Assembly: GCA_023481105.1 (NCBI GenBank)
Contig: JAMCWK010000025.1
Location: 1 to 45,927 of the forward strand
Direction: 5' to 3'
Length of the DNA: 45,927 nucleotides
Origin: Acidobacteriota bacterium
GTDB taxonomy: Bacteria; Acidobacteriota; Terriglobia; Acidiferrales; UBA7541
The position numbers and the translations under genes were made by a program. Below, in pieces: positions 1 to 7,366 of the stretch. Every line of letters begins with the position of its first letter. Position 1 is the stretch's first letter. Under the pieces are notes generated by a model, which did no database searches, was not told the DNA's origin, and was given only the letters and a program-made list of their open reading frames with translations.

Positions 1-1
1 C

Positions 2-451
2 ACCAAAATTGTTCTCGACCGCACCACGGAACCCGGTTTGCATCGCGCCATTATTCCCGGCTTCTTGAACCTGGTGCACGCGCGCAATCGCGGCGTGGCC
101 TTCAGTATTTTTGCGGATTCAGAATTGCCCTGGCTTCGCGGCGGCCTGATCGTTCTGGCGCTGGTCGCCGTGTCGCTGTTTGCGTGGATGCTCGCGACCG
201 GGCGCGCCAGCACGCGCGCGGAGCGCTGGGGCTTTGCGCTGGTGCTTGGCGGCGCCGCAGGCAATGTGATTGACCGCATTCTGTATGGCTCCGTGCTCGA
301 TTTTATCGATTTCTACGTGCGCGACTGGCACTGGCCGGCCTTCAACGTGGCCGACACCTGCCTCTCGATCGGCGTGACCCTGATTTTTTGGGAAATGATT
401 TTCGACGCGCGCGCATCCGGCGGCACGTCCGCTGCATCAGAGAATGAGTAG
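2..451 (+). CDS. lspA: Lipoprotein signal peptidase II, 5'-truncated by window edge
   Basis: Inner-membrane aspartic peptidase that cleaves the signal peptide of diacylglyceryl-modified prolipoproteins. The reading frame is open from base 2, so the gene starts upstream of the window; a TTG at 38 is only an internal codon. The visible part has the family motif IPGFLNLVHARNRGVAFS, then hydrophobic segments, and both catalytic aspartates: one in NVIDRILYG (about residue 91 of the visible fragment) and one in FNVADTCLSIG (about residue 118). The stop is two bases before the lgt start, so the two steps of lipoprotein maturation are almost certainly co-transcribed and translationally coupled. The C-terminal tail after the last helix is short and polar. 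Confidence 0.95.
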   Translation, partial: TKIVLDRTTEPGLHRAIIPGFLNLVHARNRGVAFSIFADSELPWLRGGLIVLALVAVSLFAWMLATGRASTRAERWGFALVLGGAAGNVIDRILYGSVLDFIDFYVRDWHWPAFNVADTCLSIGVTLIFWEMIFDARASGGTSAASENE

Positions 452-453
452 AA

Positions 454-1275
454 ATGCATCCGGTTCTTTTCAAGATCGGCCCCATCACCCTGCACACCTA
501 CGGCATGATGCTGGCCGCGGCGGTGCTCCTCGGCCTGTGGCTGGCGCGGCGCAACGCCTACGAGGACGGTCTGGACGGCGACCGCGTGTGGAACCTCGGC
601 GTGTACGCAGTCCTTTCCGGGCTGGTGGTGGCCAAGGTGTGGCTGGTGCTGGCGATGTGGGACTATTTCGTGGCCAACCCGCGCGAGATTTTTGCGCTCT
701 CCACGTTGCAATCCGGCGGCACGTTTTACGGCGGCGTGCTGGGCGCGCTGGTGCTGGTGATTTTCTACGCGCGGTTCGCTAAGCTGCCCTTTTTGCCGCT
801 GGCCGACGCCTACGCTCCTTGCGCCGCCCTCGGCGCCATGCTCGGCCGCATCGGATGTTTCTCCGCTGGCTGCTGCTACGGCAAGCCCACCGAAGTCGCC
901 TGGGGAATCACGTTCACCAGCGAATACGCCAGCAATTTAGTGGGCACGCCGCTGCACGTCCGCCTGCACCCCACGCAGCTCTACGATTCCTTCGCCGCGG
1001 CCGGCATTCTGGTGGTGCTGCTGCTGATGCGCCGCCGTAAGAGATTTCCGGGCCAGCTCTGGGCCATGTTCATGATGCTCTACGGCCTGATGCGTTTCAC
1101 GACGGAATTCTTTCGCGGCGACCCCGGGCGCACGGAGCTTTTTGGCGGCGCGCTTTCGCTGATGCAGGTGGTCAGCGTGGCGCTGATGGTTTCCGGCGTG
1201 TGGCTGTGGCGCCGCGGGGCCGCGCAGCCTGTCGCGCAGGTTCCGCCCACAGCCGCGAAGCGCCGCGCGCACTGA
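454..1275 (+). CDS. lgt: Prolipoprotein diacylglyceryl transferase
   Basis: Transfers diacylglycerol from phosphatidylglycerol to the lipobox cysteine of prolipoproteins in the inner membrane, the step before LspA. The protein has 273 residues, normal for the family, with about seven hydrophobic segments. It carries the Lgt signature in the variant form GRIGCFSAGCCYGKPT (about residues 130-145), then HPTQLYDS and a late FRGDPGR segment. The ATG lies two bases after the lspA stop and has only a weak Shine-Dalgarno sequence, in keeping with coupling to lspA. Downstream (1276-1338) lies a hairpin repeat and then the pseudouridine synthase gene. Confidence 0.95.
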   Translation: MHPVLFKIGPITLHTYGMMLAAAVLLGLWLARRNAYEDGLDGDRVWNLGVYAVLSGLVVAKVWLVLAMWDYFVANPREIFALSTLQSGGTFYGGVLGALVLVIFYARFAKLPFLPLADAYAPCAALGAMLGRIGCFSAGCCYGKPTEVAWGITFTSEYASNLVGTPLHVRLHPTQLYDSFAAAGILVVLLLMRRRKRFPGQLWAMFMMLYGLMRFTTEFFRGDPGRTELFGGALSLMQVVSVALMVSGVWLWRRGAAQPVAQVPPTAAKRRAH

Positions 1276-1282
1276 TTTTGTC

Positions 1283-1319
1283 ATCCTGAGTCCCGATGGT
1301 TTTGATCGGGACGAAGGAT
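1283..1319. repeat. Intergenic hairpin repeat between lgt and rluD
   Basis: Two 15-base arms (1283-1297 and 1305-1319) pair at 13 of 15 positions around a 7-base loop; the inner TCCCGAT/ATCGGGA part is perfect. The flanking words GTCATCCTGAG and CGAAGGATC resemble a dispersed intergenic repeat that I associate with acidobacterial genomes, but only one copy is in this window. There is no T-run after it, so it is probably not a simple terminator. Confidence 0.65.
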
Positions 1320-1338
1320 CTCTCTTCGATTTCTCGTC

Positions 1339-2340
1339 ATGCCTGACACGCGCCACTTCACCACCTCCTCCGACGACGCTGGCCAGCGCCTGGATCGCTT
1401 TCTCGCCGCGCAACTCCCCACGCTGAGCCGCTCGCGCATCGCCGAATTGATTGATGAGGGGCACGTGCGCGTCAACGGCGCGCGGGCCAAGCGCGCGCAT
1501 CACGTTGTTGCCGGCGAGCGCATCGAAATTGCGCTGCTTCCGCGTCCCGCGCTGCAAGTCGTGCCCGAAGAGACTCCGCTCGACATCCTGTACGAAGACG
1601 ACGACTTGCTGGTGGTGAACAAGCCTGCGGGCATGACCGTGCACGCCGGTGCGGGCGCCGCGCACGGCACGCTGGTCAATGCGCTGTTGCACCGCTTTGG
1701 AAAACTTTCCGCGGTCGGTGGGCCGTTGCGCCCGGGCATCGTCCACCGCCTCGACAAGGATACGTCCGGCGCGCTGGTGGTCGCCCGCAACGACGCCGCG
1801 CACCACGGCCTCGCGGAACAATTTCAAAAGCGCACGGTGGAGAAAACTTACATGGCCTTGGTGCACGGCAAGCTGAAACGTGAATCCGGCACGATTGACC
1901 TGCCCGTTGCGCGCGACCGCGTTCGCCGCACCCGCATGACCACGCGCCGTCGCGAGGGCCGCGCAGCGCGCACCGATTGGAAAGTGCTCGCGCGGCTGGA
2001 CAATTTCACGCTGCTGGCCGTGCGCATTCACACCGGCCGCACGCACCAGATCCGCGTGCATTTTTCCGCGCTCGGCCATCCCGTTGTCGGCGACACGCTG
2101 TACGGCGCGCCGCGCCAGGCGCGTGTGCCGCGCGGCGCCGCCGCCCCCGCGCCGCTCGGACGCAACTTTCTCCACGCCGTGCGCATCTCCTTTGAGCACC
2201 CGCGCTCCGGAAAGCGCGTGACGCTCACCGCCCCGCTTCCCGCAGACCTCCGCCAGTACGCGCGGGAACTTGCGCGGGCTTGCGGTATCCAAGAAGACTT
2301 ACTGGCAACGGTCGTTGACGCTGGGCAAGGGACTCTCTAG
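1339..2340 (+). CDS. rluD: RluA/RluD-family 23S rRNA pseudouridine synthase
   Basis: Converts uridines to pseudouridine in 23S rRNA; RluD itself modifies helix 69. The 333-residue protein starts with an S4 RNA-binding domain (about 15-75: QRLDRFLAAQLPTLSRSRIAELI), followed by the synthase core. The catalytic motif HRLDKDTSGALVV places the nucleophile at Asp139, and RTHQIRVHFSALGHPVVGD closes the active site. The exact rRNA target cannot be assigned from sequence alone; RluD is the best guess from the S4 domain and length. The stop lies 13 bases before the first VWFA gene start. The start has only a weak ribosome binding site. Confidence 0.92.
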   Translation: MPDTRHFTTSSDDAGQRLDRFLAAQLPTLSRSRIAELIDEGHVRVNGARAKRAHHVVAGERIEIALLPRPALQVVPEETPLDILYEDDDLLVVNKPAGMTVHAGAGAAHGTLVNALLHRFGKLSAVGGPLRPGIVHRLDKDTSGALVVARNDAAHHGLAEQFQKRTVEKTYMALVHGKLKRESGTIDLPVARDRVRRTRMTTRRREGRAARTDWKVLARLDNFTLLAVRIHTGRTHQIRVHFSALGHPVVGDTLYGAPRQARVPRGAAAPAPLGRNFLHAVRISFEHPRSGKRVTLTAPLPADLRQYARELARACGIQEDLLATVVDAGQGTL

Positions 2341-2353
2341 AATCAAGGTGCCG

Positions 2354-3379
2354 ATGCGCAGACCCATTCTCGCGACGATCATTCTCACGGGACTCGTGCT
2401 GCCGCTGCTCGCGTTGCCGCAGCAGCCCAAGGCTCCCGCCCCGCAGCAACGTCCTCCGGCCCAAGCCGAAGACCAGGAAATCACCACCATGAAGTTTCCC
2501 GTGGACCTGGTCAGCGTGGTTTTCTCCGTGCTGAACCGCCGGCAAAAATTCGTCACCGACCTGAGGCAGGAAGATTTTAAGGTCGCCGAGGACAATGTCG
2601 CGCAGAAAATCACCAATTTCAGCCGTGAGACGGATCTCCCGCTGCGCATCGGCCTGCTGCTGGATACCTCCAATAGCATTCGCGACCGCTTGAAGTTCGA
2701 GAAGGAAGCCGCCGTGGACTTCCTCTATAACGTCATGCGCCGCCGCCAGGACTATGCGTTTTTGATGACCTTCGACAACGAGCCGTCTTTCATCCAGGAC
2801 TTCACCGACGACGTTGGCCAGCTCACCGAGGTCATTCAGAAGCAGCGTGCGGGCGGCGCCACCGCGCTCTACGACGCCATCTGGATTTCCGCGCGGCATC
2901 GCCTGGCGAATCCTCCGCTGCCCACGGGCAGCAATCCCTCCATTCGCCGCATCCTGGTGGTGATCAGCGACGGCGAGGACACTCTGCCCAGCGAACACAG
3001 CCGCTCGGAAGCCATCGAGATGGCCCAGCGCGCCGACGTTTCCGTGTACACCATCAGCACCAGCACGGACTGGATGTCCGTCACCGGCACCAAGCCGCAG
3101 AAATATCATTTCACCGAAGGCGACAAGGTGCTGCAAACGATCGCCGACGAAACCGGCGGCCGCGCCTTCTTCCCCTACCGCATTGACGACCTCGCGCAGT
3201 CCTTCGCCGACATCGGCACCGAGTTGCGCAGCCAATACTCGCTGGCCTACGTGCCCACCAATCGCGATCCGGACGGAAAATTCCGCACCATCAAGATCAA
3301 ATCCACGCGCTCCGGCCTCAACGTCCGCGCCCGCAAGGGCTATTTTGCTCCCCGCCCCCCGAAACCCGCTTCAGAGTAG
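2354..3379 (+). CDS. Secreted VWFA-related acidobacterial protein (copy 1)
   Basis: Member of the VWFA-related family typical of Acidobacteria; the molecular role of the family is not known. I place the start at 2354 (MRRPILATIILTGLV...) rather than at 2270, because it begins a clean signal peptide, has AAGG five to nine bases upstream and avoids overlap with rluD. After the signal come a Pro/Gln-rich linker, a beta-rich N-terminal segment (RQKFVTDLRQEDFKVAEDN) and a von Willebrand A domain with an intact MIDAS motif DTSNS at Asp104. The C-terminus carries the family signature QYSLAYVPTNRDPDGKFR and ends ARKGYFAPRPPKP. The last 84 codons are duplicated at 4623-4874. Three related genes or remnants follow within 4 kb. 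Confidence 0.88.
   Translation: MRRPILATIILTGLVLPLLALPQQPKAPAPQQRPPAQAEDQEITTMKFPVDLVSVVFSVLNRRQKFVTDLRQEDFKVAEDNVAQKITNFSRETDLPLRIGLLLDTSNSIRDRLKFEKEAAVDFLYNVMRRRQDYAFLMTFDNEPSFIQDFTDDVGQLTEVIQKQRAGGATALYDAIWISARHRLANPPLPTGSNPSIRRILVVISDGEDTLPSEHSRSEAIEMAQRADVSVYTISTSTDWMSVTGTKPQKYHFTEGDKVLQTIADETGGRAFFPYRIDDLAQSFADIGTELRSQYSLAYVPTNRDPDGKFRTIKIKSTRSGLNVRARKGYFAPRPPKPASE
3128..3379 (+). repeat. 252-bp direct repeat, first copy (second at 4623-4874)
   Basis: This 3' end of VWFA copy 1 is repeated without any insertion or deletion at 4623-4874. By eye the two copies differ in 16 of 84 codons. The twelve differences inside the core are all silent; amino-acid changes occur only in two codons at the 5' edge (T/M, I/L) and two next to the stop. 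Homology fades upstream of the repeat, where roughly FTEGDK corresponds to RTDGDQ. Confidence 0.93.
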
Positions 3380-3529
3380 AGCGAGATTCTCCAAGGATGG
3401 AACTGCGGCTTGGCGGGATCCGCTGCAGAGGACTGGCTGACTACTGAACACTGCCAGCCAAACCGGGAAAAACTCTTTGGATGTCTGGACTCCTTGCCCA
3501 CTCAGCAAGATTGACGATCTTATCTGAGA

Positions 3530-4468
3530 TCAATTGTGCTTGAGGAACTGGCCTTTGTTGCCGGTCAGGGAGTTGTAGAGCGTCTCGATGAAGGCGTCCA
3601 TGTTGATGAAGTCGCCCGACCACTTTTGCCAGGGAGCGAGGATTTTGTCCTGTTTCAACTGCTCGAGCGTCTTGTGTGCCTTGAGAGCGTTTTCCACGAC
3701 GGCCGAGGTGTCCTTCAGCATTTTCACGAACTCACGAACGTCATCGAGGTTGGAGATGGCGCCGTGGCCGGGAATCACCTTTACGTCCGGGGGCAACTGG
3801 GCCATGGCTTTTTCCATTGCGGCGATCATGCCTTGGACGCTGCCGCCGCTCGACACATCAATGAACGGGAAGCCGTAGCGGACGAAATCGTCGCCCATGT
3901 GGACGACGTTGTTCTTGGGGAAAAAGATGATGGAGTCGCCGTCGGTGTGGCCGGAGGGCAAGTGCAGGGCGCGGATGTCCTCACCGTTCACGTGAACGGT
4001 GACGTCCTGCCCAAAGGTGATGACGGGCAGGGCGGGTTTGGGTGCGGGCTTGGCCTCGAAACGCAACGAGCCGCCGTTGCCACCAATGCCGCCGCTTTCG
4101 AGCCGCTTGCGCACATTGTCGTGGGCGATGACAGTGGATCCGGAACTAGCAAAGGGAGCGTTCCCGCCCGTGTGGTCTCCGTGATAGTGGGTGTTGATCA
4201 CGAACCGTACGGGCTTGTCGGTAATACCGAGGTTCTTCAGGGCGGCCTGTATCTTGTCGGCAAGGGGCGCGAACTGGTCGTCCACGATGACGATCCCGTC
4301 TTCGCCGACAGAGGCGGCAATGTTTCCGCCTTCCCCCTCCAACATGTAAATGTTGCCGGATACCTTGGTGACCTTGATTTGTACCTTGGACCAGTCTGGT
4401 TCTTGCTGAGCAATCGCGGAGATGGCGAAGAGCATTAGTGCGATTAGAAAGAACTTGCGCATGTGCAT
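3530..4468 (-). CDS. Secreted metallo-beta-lactamase-fold hydrolase
   Basis: A 312-residue MBL-fold enzyme with a signal peptide (MHMRKFFLIALMLFAISAIA), so it probably acts in the periplasm. The metal-binding motif THYHGDH gives His94, His96, Asp98 and His99; later ligands are visible in LPSGHTDGDS and in VIPGHG. The family includes beta-lactamases, quorum-quenching lactonases and many general hydrolases; the sequence does not decide among these, and the compact PGHG ending of the domain fits the large SoxH/quinoprotein-type MBL group. The start is fixed by AAGGAG seven bases upstream of the ATG at 4468. It is transcribed against its neighbours and sits between an intact VWFA gene and a truncated copy of it. 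Confidence 0.88.
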   Translation of the reverse strand: MHMRKFFLIALMLFAISAIAQQEPDWSKVQIKVTKVSGNIYMLEGEGGNIAASVGEDGIVIVDDQFAPLADKIQAALKNLGITDKPVRFVINTHYHGDHTGGNAPFASSGSTVIAHDNVRKRLESGGIGGNGGSLRFEAKPAPKPALPVITFGQDVTVHVNGEDIRALHLPSGHTDGDSIIFFPKNNVVHMGDDFVRYGFPFIDVSSGGSVQGMIAAMEKAMAQLPPDVKVIPGHGAISNLDDVREFVKMLKDTSAVVENALKAHKTLEQLKQDKILAPWQKWSGDFINMDAFIETLYNSLTGNKGQFLKHN

Positions 4469-4595
4469 TTGTCGCTCCTTGCGCGTAGAATTCTACCATC
4501 ACCTTCCATGAGACTCTAGTCTACCGCCGCCTCTCGAAAAGCCGGCTGCTCCGCGAGCACCGCTCCCCGAAGCCACCCGCCCCCCAGGGAGTAAT

Positions 4596-4874
4596 TGGAA
4601 TTTCCGTACCGATGGGGACCAGGTGCTGCAAATGCTCGCCGACGAAACCGGCGGCCGCGCCTTCTTCCCTTACCGCATTGACGACCTCGCGCAGTCCTTC
4701 GCCGACATCGGCACCGAGCTGCGCAGCCAGTATTCGCTGGCCTACGTGCCCACCAATCGCGATCCGGACGGAAAATTCCGCACCATCAAGATCAAATCCA
4801 CGCGCTCCGGCCTCAACGTCCGCGCGCGCAAAGGCTATTTCGCGCCGCGCCCGCCCAAACCCGCAGGGCAGTAG
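4596..4874 (+). pseudogene. Remnant of a VWFA-related gene (C-terminal 84 codons plus a short divergent edge)
   Basis: An open stretch encodes only the C-terminal part of a VWFA-related protein: from VLQMLADETGG to ARKGYFAPRPPKPAGQ and a stop. The first codon of the homologous block (4623) is GTG, but there is no ribosome binding site, signal peptide, MIDAS or N-terminal half, so I call it a truncated gene. A few codons upstream (NWNFRTDGDQ) still align loosely with copy 1, after which similarity is lost; an in-frame stop lies at 4509. The silent-only divergence in the core shows that it was under protein-level selection, or gene conversion, until recently. The MBL gene on the opposite strand fills the space where the rest of the gene should be. 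Confidence 0.85.
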
Positions 4875-4961
4875 TTCCAAACTCGAAACTCAGTCTCTAC
4901 TTGTTGTGTGAGTGTTTGTTGCTGACTTTTAGTGGCCTAGATCTGTTCCCTAACCCCTGCT

Positions 4962-5951
4962 CTACTGCTTTGGTGCGTAATAGCCCTTCCGTGCCAGCAC
5001 TTTCGCGTCGTTGCGCTTGACCTTGATTTCGATCTTGCGGAATTTTCCGTCTTTCGAGCGATTGGTGGGGTAGTAGCCGAGGACGTACTGCGTGCGCAAC
5101 TCCTCAGAAATTTGCGTAAACGCTTCTTCGAGTTTCTTCTCGTTATTCACAAAAATGGAGCGCCCGCCGGTCTGCTCGGCGAGTTTCTTGGCGTAGCCTT
5201 CGCCGCTGTAGCCGCCCCAGCCATAGAACCCGTAATCGGCCACGCCGATGATGTGGATCACCGTGTCATTGCGCTGCGCGACTTCCAGCGCTTCCTCCAG
5301 CGGCACCTGGCTGCCCGCGTCCACTGCGTCAGTCAAAATGATTAATGCTTTGCGCCCCGCCTCGCCCGCAAGCCGGTCCTTGCACGCCGCATAGATCGCG
5401 TCGTAGAGCTTGGTTCCCACGGGCCCGCTGCGCGCCACTGGTCCGTCCGGCATCGGAGAATTGATTCGCGCCCGCTGAATGGCGCGCATCAATTCTCTTC
5501 GCTCTCCGGTGTAATCGCCGAGCAAGTCCACGTTGACGTCGAAGCTCAGCACGAACGCCAGATCCTTCGCGCGCAGAACGCGCTCGAGGAAACGGTCTGC
5601 GGCGTCCTGCTCCATGGGCAGCACTCGCTCCTGGCTGATGCTGGTGTCAATCAGCATGCCGAAGGTGAGCGGCAGGTTCACTTCGCGCGCGAAGGAGTCA
5701 ATTTTCTGCGGCTGTCCATCCTCAAAAATCTGGAAGTCTTCCTCGGTCAAGTCCGGCAAGATGCGTTTGTTTTTGTCTCGCACCGTGACGTACAGGTTCA
5801 CCAGGTTGACGCCGACGCGAATCGTCTCTTGCGGCCTTTCCTGCTGCTGCGCGGATTGCTGCGCGCGCGCGGGCCAGGGTAGCATCGGCGCGAGCAACGC
5901 CAGCAGCAAGAGCATGCAGAGCAGAGGCAACTTCGGTGTGGGCTTTCGCAT
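4962..5951 (-). CDS. Secreted VWFA-related acidobacterial protein (copy 2)
   Basis: Same family as the gene at 2354, but clearly diverged. I choose the ATG at 5951 (MRKPTPKLPLLCMLLLLALL) because it starts the signal peptide and has AGGA just upstream; the longer frame to 5999 adds an Arg-rich stretch in front of the signal. A Gln-rich linker follows, then the N-terminal segment VRDKNKRILPDLTEEDFQIFEDG, and a VWA domain with an intact MIDAS DTSIS at Asp102. The C-terminus has the family signature QYVLGYYPTNRSKDGKFRKI and ends in ARKGYYAPKQ. It is divergent from the gene at 6043, with 91 bases between the starts. Its function is unknown; an exported metal-dependent adhesion or binding role is inference from the fold. 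Confidence 0.87.
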   Translation of the reverse strand: MRKPTPKLPLLCMLLLLALLAPMLPWPARAQQSAQQQERPQETIRVGVNLVNLYVTVRDKNKRILPDLTEEDFQIFEDGQPQKIDSFAREVNLPLTFGMLIDTSISQERVLPMEQDAADRFLERVLRAKDLAFVLSFDVNVDLLGDYTGERRELMRAIQRARINSPMPDGPVARSGPVGTKLYDAIYAACKDRLAGEAGRKALIILTDAVDAGSQVPLEEALEVAQRNDTVIHIIGVADYGFYGWGGYSGEGYAKKLAEQTGGRSIFVNNEKKLEEAFTQISEELRTQYVLGYYPTNRSKDGKFRKIEIKVKRNDAKVLARKGYYAPKQ

Positions 5952-6042
5952 TCCTATGTATAATCTCGGGCGTCGTGGCCCAATTCTTCCGATGCGCACC
6001 GCGCGCCTGGGGTTGCGGCCGGAGAAAGTCTAGCGTTCGCCG

Positions 6043-7086
6043 ATGACCTTTGCACGACAATTCGCCGCAATATTTCTGGTGCTCGCCCTGCCGTGGGACG
6101 CGCAGCAACCGCAGCAGCCGCCCGCAAAGCGCGCCGCGCCCCAGCAGCAGGAAGACGCGCCGTACCGTATCCGCACGCGCGCCGAGCTGGTGGTCGTGCC
6201 GGTCACGGTGAAAGATTCCTCCGGCGAAATGGTGCACGGCATCCTCGCCGACGAATTCCGCATTCTCGAAGACGACGTCGAGCAGCAAATTTCCGTTTTC
6301 TCCGTGGAGGCCTTTCCGCTTTCGGCCGTGGTCCTGCTGGATAATGCCTTGCCGCAAAATGTCGCCCGGCAACTGGAAACCGGCGCGCCGGCCATTGCCG
6401 CGGGCTTCGCGGAATCCGACGAAGTCGCCATCACGCTGTTCGACGCCTACCCGCAAAACCTGATGGAGTTCACGCGCGACAACGACAAGCTCTACGACAA
6501 CCTGAAGCGCATCCAGATGGCTTCGACGTTTCCCGGGCAGGGCTCCGGCCCCATGACCGCCGGCCCCAAGGTGAACCAGGTTTCGCCGGAAGCCAAAGTG
6601 CCCACGCGGGCGGAGACGTCGCGCGCCTCGCGCGGGATGAAGCACCTCTACGACGCCGTGTACGCCGCCGGGCTGCTGCTGCGCGAACGCGGGCGCGATC
6701 GCCGCAAGATTATTTTTCTTGTTTCCGACGGCAGGAATTCGCCGAACAACGAGATGAACTTCGACGACACGCTGAAGCTCCTACTCGGTGCGGACATCTC
6801 CGTGTACGCCATCGGCGTGGGCCAGGCGTCGCTGAATCGCGGGCTGACCCCGCTGACGCGCTTCGCGCGCCTCACCGGCGGGGATGTTTTCTACGCCACC
6901 TCGCGCGCGGACCTGGAAAATATTTTTTCGCGCGTCACCGAACAGGCCCGCAATCAGTACACGCTGGCCTACGCGCCCCGCGGCACCGACCGCACCAAAG
7001 ATTTTCACTCCATCGAAGTGCGAGTGAAGCGCGACCGCCTCTCCGTGCCGCCCCGCGACGGCTATTTCACTACTCCCACTCCGTAA
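6043..7086 (+). CDS. Secreted VWFA-related protein with degenerate MIDAS (copy 3)
   Basis: A 347-residue VWFA-related protein: short signal peptide (MTFARQFAAIFLVLALPWDA), Pro/Gln-rich linker, N-terminal segment ending DEFRILEDDVEQQ, then the VWA core. Where copies 1 and 2 have DTSxS, this protein reads DNALP (Asp100 onward), so two of the three metal-coordinating MIDAS side chains are missing. The C-terminus keeps the family form NQYTLAYAPRG and ends in PRDGYFTTPTP. It lies head to head with copy 2; a TATAAT at 5959-5964 could be its -10 box, but no good -35 is seen. The ribosome binding site is weak. Function unknown; metal-independent binding is an inference from the lost residues. Confidence 0.85.
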   Translation: MTFARQFAAIFLVLALPWDAQQPQQPPAKRAAPQQQEDAPYRIRTRAELVVVPVTVKDSSGEMVHGILADEFRILEDDVEQQISVFSVEAFPLSAVVLLDNALPQNVARQLETGAPAIAAGFAESDEVAITLFDAYPQNLMEFTRDNDKLYDNLKRIQMASTFPGQGSGPMTAGPKVNQVSPEAKVPTRAETSRASRGMKHLYDAVYAAGLLLRERGRDRRKIIFLVSDGRNSPNNEMNFDDTLKLLLGADISVYAIGVGQASLNRGLTPLTRFARLTGGDVFYATSRADLENIFSRVTEQARNQYTLAYAPRGTDRTKDFHSIEVRVKRDRLSVPPRDGYFTTPTP

Positions 7087-7366
7087 GCAACGAAAATCGA
7101 AAAACGAAAATGGAAAATCGAGGCAAGCACTGCTCTGCGCGCTGCAAACGGGATACGCATCTCTTTTCTTCTTTCTCGCCGGCAAATAATTTCTTCTTGA
7201 CTTCCCCCGCTCGGCCTCGTACAAAGCAGGTTGTGGAATCGAACACGATGTACTTGGAGTGCTTCGGTTCTTTCGGGAGAACGTTGCAGTTCCCATGCGC
7301 GATGTAGCAGTGAAACGGGGCCAATAAGTTGAAGCGGGGTGCGGCAACGCACCCCGCTGCTATTTT
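7087..7366. other. 280-bp gap between convergent genes, no confident gene
   Basis: It begins with a run of degenerate CGAAAA-type units (7087-7120). A minus-strand frame from a TTG at 7324 to 7070 contains an oddly protein-like stretch (IAHGNCNVLPKEPKHSKY, then IVFDSTTC), but its C-terminal part is just the A-rich repeat run read backwards, and it overlaps the VWFA stop. I treat it as unproven: perhaps a small gene or a gene fragment. Confidence 0.4.
7334..7364. terminator. Bidirectional terminator-like hairpin between VWFA copy 3 and the helicase
   Basis: A perfect 10-bp stem (GCGGGGTGCG at 7334-7343, CGCACCCCGC at 7348-7357) with a GCAA tetraloop, followed by TGCTATTTT. It lies between two convergent genes, three bases from the helicase stop region, and could end transcription from both sides. 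The T-run is short, so termination efficiency is uncertain. Confidence 0.65.

Noticed and set aside
937-2292. Long antisense frame (451 codons) across lgt and rluD
   Set aside because: High GC makes long shadow frames common; it is Arg/His/Ala-rich, has no recognisable domain and lies opposite two certain genes. The same applies to the 483-codon frame at 39059-40510 and the 637-codon frame at 14099-16012.
4623-4874. Short frame as a stand-alone functional gene
   Set aside because: GTG start without ribosome binding site or signal peptide, and the sequence is exactly the C-terminal end of the neighbouring VWFA gene.
3530-7086. VWFA and MBL genes as a defence or toxin system
   Set aside because: The proteins all carry signal peptides and no effector, ATPase or nuclease domain is present; the family is widespread and exported in Acidobacteria, so a defence role has no support here.
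7087-7333. tRNA or other RNA gene suggested by GGAATCGAACACG
   Set aside because: No acceptor stem, anticodon arm or D-arm can be paired around it.
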